A program made the position numbers and the translations under genes. From UBA11872 sp965198285 (GTDB lineage Bacteria > Chloroflexota > UBA11872), in assembly GCA_965198285.1 (NCBI GenBank), contig OZ240251.1, positions 434,001-498,000 on the forward strand: a DNA stretch of 64,000 bases. Direction: 5' to 3'. Shown here piece after piece: positions 60,770-64,000 of the stretch (its first letter is position 1; each line of letters starts with the position of its first letter). The notes beneath the pieces are model-generated. The model saw only the letters and a program-made list of their open reading frames with translations. It was not told the origin of the DNA and did no database searches.

Positions 60770-61861
60770 ATGGCCCTGAGAGTGATCCAGGTTGGGACCG
60801 GCGGGATGGGGGCGAGATGGTGCATGGATTTCCTGCCGCCGCACGTGGAGGCCGGGCTGATCGAGGTGGTGGCCGCGGTTGATACGAACCCGGAGGTGCT
60901 GGCGAATGCGCGGGAGGGCCTGGGACTGAGCGAGGCGCAGTGCTACACGGACGTCCAGCAAGCCTTCGATGAGAACCCGGCCGACTTCTGCACCGTGGTC
61001 GTGCCGCCGTACTCGCACGAGGAGATCGTTGACCAGGCGGTGGCCCACGACCTGCACGTCCTTTCGGAGAAGCCGATTGCCGACACGCTGGCGGGGTCGG
61101 TGCGGATTGCCGACAAGGTGACGAAGGCCGACAAGAAGATGGCGGTGACGATGAGTCATCGCTTCAACCAGTACAAGACGACGATGCGCGAGAGCCTGCG
61201 GTCGGGTCGCTGCGGAGACTTGAACTACCTGGTGTTCCGGTTCACACAGGAGGCGCGGCAGCTGGGGTCGTGGGGGCTCGGCTTCCGTTACGAGATGGAC
61301 GATCCGCTGCTGGTGGAGGGGTCGGTGCACCACCTGGACATCCTGGCCGACCTGGCCGGTGCCAACTGCGACACCATCTACGCCCGGACCTGGAATCCCG
61401 CCTGGAGCGAATTCGCCGGCGACGCCCAGGCGCTGGTGACGATGGAATTCGAGAACGGCGTGCGGGCCACCTACGAGGGCTCCAAAGTGAACGCCGTGGG
61501 TCTGGACGGCTGGGGCCGCGAGTACACCCGCGCCGAGTGCGAAGACGCCACGCTGGTCCTCGGACAGGACCGCCTGACGTGCTTCCCGTTCGACCGGACG
61601 GGCAACGCTCGCATCAAGGCCGAAGGCCACGGCGACACCGTTCCCTGGTTAGAGCAGCCGGCCTGGGGCCACGTGTGGCTGATCGAGAAGTTCGTGCGCT
61701 GGCTGGAGGGCGGCGAGGCGATGGAGACAAACGTGATCGACAACCTGCAGTCGGTGGCGCTGGTGACCGCGGCGATCGAGAGCAGCCGGACCGGGCAGCC
61801 GGTGAAGGTGCAGGAGCACTTGGCGGAGGCGTGGCGGGAGGTGGGGGCGGGCCAGGGCTGA
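60770..61861 (+). CDS. Gfo/Idh/MocA family oxidoreductase 2
   Basis: The protein MALRVIQVGTGGMGARWCMD has the Rossmann loop, HVLSEKPIADTLAGSVRIAD (E-K-P), and VEGSVHHLDILADLAGANCD (catalytic His region). It aligns with gene 1 at 38133 without gaps for nearly the whole length. Start ATG 60770 follows a good TTGGAGGA. It is divergent from the PhyH pair. Two retained copies with identical leader length suggest control by the same signal. Confidence 0.9.
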   Translation: MALRVIQVGTGGMGARWCMDFLPPHVEAGLIEVVAAVDTNPEVLANAREGLGLSEAQCYTDVQQAFDENPADFCTVVVPPYSHEEIVDQAVAHDLHVLSEKPIADTLAGSVRIADKVTKADKKMAVTMSHRFNQYKTTMRESLRSGRCGDLNYLVFRFTQEARQLGSWGLGFRYEMDDPLLVEGSVHHLDILADLAGANCDTIYARTWNPAWSEFAGDAQALVTMEFENGVRATYEGSKVNAVGLDGWGREYTRAECEDATLVLGQDRLTCFPFDRTGNARIKAEGHGDTVPWLEQPAWGHVWLIEKFVRWLEGGEAMETNVIDNLQSVALVTAAIESSRTGQPVKVQEHLAEAWREVGAGQG

Positions 61862-61938
61862 AACGCCCGGACCGGTAGCGGTTCTTCAAGTGCACCAAGC
61901 GCCTGCCGGCTGTTGTTAAGTTCGGACGCGTACTCCGC

Positions 61939-61954
61939 GTATCCCGTGGGATAC
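61939..61954. promoter_or_regulatory. Palindrome before the toxin remnant, probable autoregulatory operator
   Basis: GTATCCCGTGGGATAC is a perfect 7+2+7 inverted repeat ending three bases before the ATG at 61958. Type II toxin-antitoxin operons are normally repressed at such a site by the antitoxin, here the HTH protein at 62087. Confidence 0.55.
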
Positions 61955-61957
61955 AAT

Positions 61958-62074
61958 ATGGGCGTGCGAGTCGAGGTACGGCAGACCGATGTCTATGCGC
62001 GCTGGTTTGGAAGACTTCGGGACCGGCAGGCACAAGACATCACCAAGGCTCGCAGCCCGACGCGAGCGCTCTAG
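61958..62074 (+). pseudogene. N-terminal remnant of a HigB/RelE-type toxin
   Basis: The frame MGVRVEVRQTDVYARWFGRL then R-D-R-Q-A matches the start of addiction-module killer proteins (V-Y-x-x-W-F-x-x-L-R-D-x-x-A). After about 28 residues it turns to unrelated KARSPTRAL and stops at 62072-62074. The catalytic core is missing, so the toxin is dead. Confidence 0.7.
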
Positions 62075-62086
62075 GAAGATTTGAGC

Positions 62087-62398
62087 ATGGCCAGGACACG
62101 AACGCGTCCATGGGATGCGGCGGATCACCTGGAGAGCGACGAGGACATCGTTGCCTACCTCGAGGCGGCCTTTGAGGCCGGCGACCCGGCGCTCATCGCG
62201 GCCGCCCTGGGCGACGTTGCCAGGGCCCGAGGCATGACCCAGATTGCCGCAGACGCGGGCCTCGGAAGGGAAAGCCTCTACAAGGCGCTGTCACCCAGCG
62301 GCAACCCGGAGTTCGCCACGGTGCTCAAGGTGATGCAGGCGTTGGGGTTGGGGTTGGGGCTGCGGCCATTCTCGGCGTCGGACCCGGCGGGTGCGTGA
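62087..62398 (+). CDS. HTH addiction-module antidote (HigA-like), orphan
   Basis: The product begins MARTRTRPWDAADHLESDED then I-V-A-Y-L-E-A-A-F-E, and holds IAAALGDVARARGMTQIAAD, AGLGRESLYKALSPSGNPEF then A-T-V-L-K-V-M-Q-A-L-G-L. This is the usual layout of putative addiction-module antidotes that follow a HigB-type killer gene. ATG 62087 is preferred over TTG 62081. With its toxin truncated, it would now be a free DNA-binding regulator. Confidence 0.85.
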   Translation: MARTRTRPWDAADHLESDEDIVAYLEAAFEAGDPALIAAALGDVARARGMTQIAADAGLGRESLYKALSPSGNPEFATVLKVMQALGLGLGLRPFSASDPAGA

Positions 62399-62533
62399 GG
62401 GCAAATTGATTGGACTCGTTGACCGGACGAGCCGACTTTGGGTGCGACTTGGCGCCCGGACTTGGAGCGGCGATCAGACTAAAGCCAGACGTAGACTCGA
62501 ACGACTGCTCAAATCCCCGTCGGAAGCCGCATC

Positions 62534-62905
62534 GTGACACCCACATTCAACCCTCGCCTCGGCTCCAACATGGACGACTTGTTGGAAGCTGACGGCATGC
62601 TCGCCCAAGCTCAGACCGTCGCAGTTGCGCGCGTCCGCGATTGGCGGGCGGGCCAGTCCGTGACCGGTAGCGCCGCCGCCGAGGACGGCGTCGTGAAGCT
62701 ACCGGTGGTTTTCGAGAGTGACGAGGACGGCTGGGTGGTGGCGAGTTGCCCGACGCTGCCGGGGTGTCACAGCCAGGGACGGACGAGGGACGAGGCGCTG
62801 GCGAATATCCGGGAGGCTGTTGAGGGGTGTCTGAGGAGTATGAGCACCTACGGAGACGCGGCTGGCGCTGCTTTCAGGCTTGAACCCACGTGCGAGGCGG
62901 AGTAG
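62534..62905 (+). CDS. HicB-type antitoxin with an unusual N-terminal segment, no HicA
   Basis: Residues from V54 on (VKLPVVFESDEDGWVVASCP then T-L-P-G-C-H-S-Q-G-R-T-R-D-E-A-L-A-N-I) are the HicB fold. The first 50 residues (MTPTFNPRLGSNMDDLLEAD then G-M-L-A-Q-A-Q-T-V-A-V-A-R-V-R-D-W-R) instead look like the start of an XRE-type antitoxin family (G-S-x-x-D-D-F-L-x-x-E-G-I). So the gene may be a fusion, or HicB may start at GTG 62693 with only the upstream part a remnant. No HicA toxin gene flanks it. Confidence 0.7.
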   Translation: MTPTFNPRLGSNMDDLLEADGMLAQAQTVAVARVRDWRAGQSVTGSAAAEDGVVKLPVVFESDEDGWVVASCPTLPGCHSQGRTRDEALANIREAVEGCLRSMSTYGDAAGAAFRLEPTCEAE

Positions 62906-63026
62906 AGACGCGTCTCGCAAGCCTCAATCCCGCGCAACCAATCGATCTATCAGTCCACCTTCGACAACGGGCCGATAGGGCTAGGGTGGACTCTGGAACG
63001 ACCATCCTCTAACGGACTCGGTCTGA

Positions 63027-63251
63027 TCAGGAAAGGTACTTGCGTGCCAGCGCCTCGTAGCGTGGGTCGTCGCGCTGGGCGGGGCGGAAGCGGCCGCGCC
63101 AGCGGGCGGCGACGGAGGGGGTGTCGTCCCTAAGAGTTTCTCGGAGTGAAGTTTCAATCAGTGACGAGAGCGACACCCCGCGCAAGCGGGCGTGGCGCTT
63201 GGCCTCCTGAATCAACGCGTCGTCGACGGTGATAGAGAGTTTCCGCTTCAT
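63027..63251 (-). CDS. DUF6364-type ribbon-helix-helix antitoxin, orphan
   Basis: ATG 63251 gives MKRKLSITVDDALIQEAKRH then A-R-L-R-G-V-S-L-S-S-L-I-E, a ribbon-helix-helix DNA-binding start, and the tail RWRGRFRPAQRDDPRYEALA then R-K-Y-L-S, the usual end of these antitoxins. Their partners are PIN toxins encoded just downstream, but none is found between here and 62905. It is thus the third orphan antitoxin in 1.3 kb. Confidence 0.78.
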   Translation of the reverse strand: MKRKLSITVDDALIQEAKRHARLRGVSLSSLIETSLRETLRDDTPSVAARWRGRFRPAQRDDPRYEALARKYLS

Positions 63252-63375
63252 TGCGGGATGGCTGTTCCGTGACGGGTAGACGCGACAGTGATCCCAGTCT
63301 ACTTGCGCTCCGTCGCAACGGGCCTCCAGCGATTCCAACACTGCCCGTTGACTTGGCTCCCTGTGTCAACGGCCG

Positions 63376-64000
63376 CTAAGAGTGCTTCCGAAAGGCCTCG
63401 TCCACCTCTGCTTTCGACTGCGACCAAAAGAGGTCCAGCGTGGCTGCAGTGCGGAATCGCTGAAGCGCGGCCCGGCGCACGTGAAAGCGAACGAGAGTGC
63501 GGCGCAGAGCATATCTGCGCACATCGTCTGAGGCCGCATAGAGACGAAGCCGGACATTGATGCCCTCGTAGAGGCTGTAGAGACTCAACGCGTGCGTCAA
63601 CAGTAGCAAGGCGAACAGACCTACAATCGGAAGGATGAGAGATTCGATGTAACTCCGGTCAAATGGTTCCTGAATTAGGCCAACAATAGGTGGGGTGAAG
63701 GCCATGAGACCCAGTGTAGTATATACGAATTTGATCACGCTTCTAGTCTTGGCGTCTTCTTTCTCGGACAATAGCGCTGCCCCTGCCATTACGAGAATCA
63801 CAGGTTGATATACTAACTCGACTATGAAACTGAAGGTGTATAAGCTAACAAACCAGCCTGCGATGAGGGAAGCTGAAACGGCTGCCTTGAGATTCGGTGG
63901 CTGATTCCTGCCGCTCAATCCCCTAAACGCACCCACCACTCCCGCAGTTAGGATCCAAAGGGTCGTCGGTACGACCAAGCCCCAATGCCAAACTCTCAGA
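63376..64000 (-). CDS. Membrane protein, N-terminus outside window
   Basis: The frame is open to the right edge (reading L-R-V-W-H-W-G-L before the first possible start, TTG 63978), so the true N-terminus lies beyond 64000. The visible part has about four hydrophobic helices (VVPTTLWILTAGVVGAF, SLIAGWFVSLYTFSFIVELV, FVYTTLGLMAFTPPIVGLI, LPIVGLFALLLLTHALSLYS) and a basic C-terminal tail of about 60 residues. The GC content is lower than that of core genes. No family recognised. Confidence 0.65.
   Translation of the reverse strand, partial: LRVWHWGLVVPTTLWILTAGVVGAFRGLSGRNQPPNLKAAVSASLIAGWFVSLYTFSFIVELVYQPVILVMAGAALLSEKEDAKTRSVIKFVYTTLGLMAFTPPIVGLIQEPFDRSYIESLILPIVGLFALLLLTHALSLYSLYEGINVRLRLYAASDDVRRYALRRTLVRFHVRRAALQRFRTAATLDLFWSQSKAEVDEAFRKHS

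Noticed and set aside
1..64000. tRNA, rRNA, transposase or integrase genes
   Set aside because: I looked for T-loop type GTTCGA contexts, rRNA landmarks and DDE/tyrosine recombinase motifs and saw none; a covariance-model or profile search would be needed to exclude them fully.

Overview
The window is 64 kb of high-GC (roughly 65%) bacterial chromosome. The best guess is a Chloroflexota (Chloroflexi) bacterium of a marine or sponge-associated type. This is inferred from family style: an ECF sigma factor paired with a long Pro/Thr-rich DUF5667-type protein, Tat/lipobox solute-binding proteins whose linkers repeat the motif V-x-K-E-V-P-V-E, a DUF2723 membrane protein, and remnants of repeat-rich surface proteins that I associate with sponge-symbiont genomes. 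No rRNA, tRNA, CRISPR array, transposase or integrase was found. Two parS-type sequences lie at 8680 (one mismatch) and 15037 (exact), so this may be a chromosome partitioning (origin-proximal) region.

Region 1 (1-26.2 kb) is core-like. It holds orotate phosphoribosyltransferase overlapping D-Ala-D-Ala ligase, a Tat-exported protein of unknown function, the sigma/DUF5667 pair, several nucleotide-sugar epimerase-type SDR proteins, pterin carbinolamine dehydratase, threonine aldolase, aminodeoxychorismate synthase component I, a HypE-like AIR-synthase-fold protein, a sugar nucleotidyltransferase, a LysM protein, an MTHFR C-terminal-type cysteine protein, DedA, a GT2 glycosyltransferase, large multi-spanning envelope proteins, methyltransferases and a nitroreductase-methyltransferase fusion. 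Several of these point to cell-envelope glycan and polyisoprenoid-linked sugar work.

Region 2 (26.2-34.9 kb) is accessory DNA with mixed, partly lower GC. It begins and partly ends with a duplicated 5' end of the nitroreductase gene. It contains a perfect 26-bp-stem hairpin, an array of twelve 21-bp repeats, a HigA antitoxin behind a decayed toxin, a YaaC-like protein, a GmrSD-type DUF262/HNH protein, an endonuclease/exonuclease/phosphatase (EEP) gene plus a 5'-truncated copy, two frameshifted or nonsense surface-protein pseudogenes, and a PIN toxin with an unusual upstream partner.

Region 3 (34.9-61.9 kb) is an expanded catabolic-looking locus. It has four predicted beta-propeller hydrolase-like proteins (three close paralogues), two Gfo/Idh/MocA oxidoreductases with the same 79-nt leader, three phytanoyl-CoA-dioxygenase-type enzymes, one canonical sulfatase and one sulfatase-like enzyme with Thr at the catalytic position, a nitrilase-family amidase, a DegT-type aminotransferase, an AAC(3)-like acetyltransferase, and four solute-binding-protein loci (two intact, one with an internal stop, one 3' remnant). 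No transporter permease or ATPase is present. My reading is that these genes take up and modify an unusual, perhaps sulfated or N-acylated, sugar-like substrate; nothing in the sequence proves the substrate.

Region 4 (61.9-64 kb) is a cluster of orphan antitoxins (HigA-like with a truncated toxin, a HicB chimera, a DUF6364-type ribbon-helix-helix protein) followed by a membrane protein cut by the window edge.
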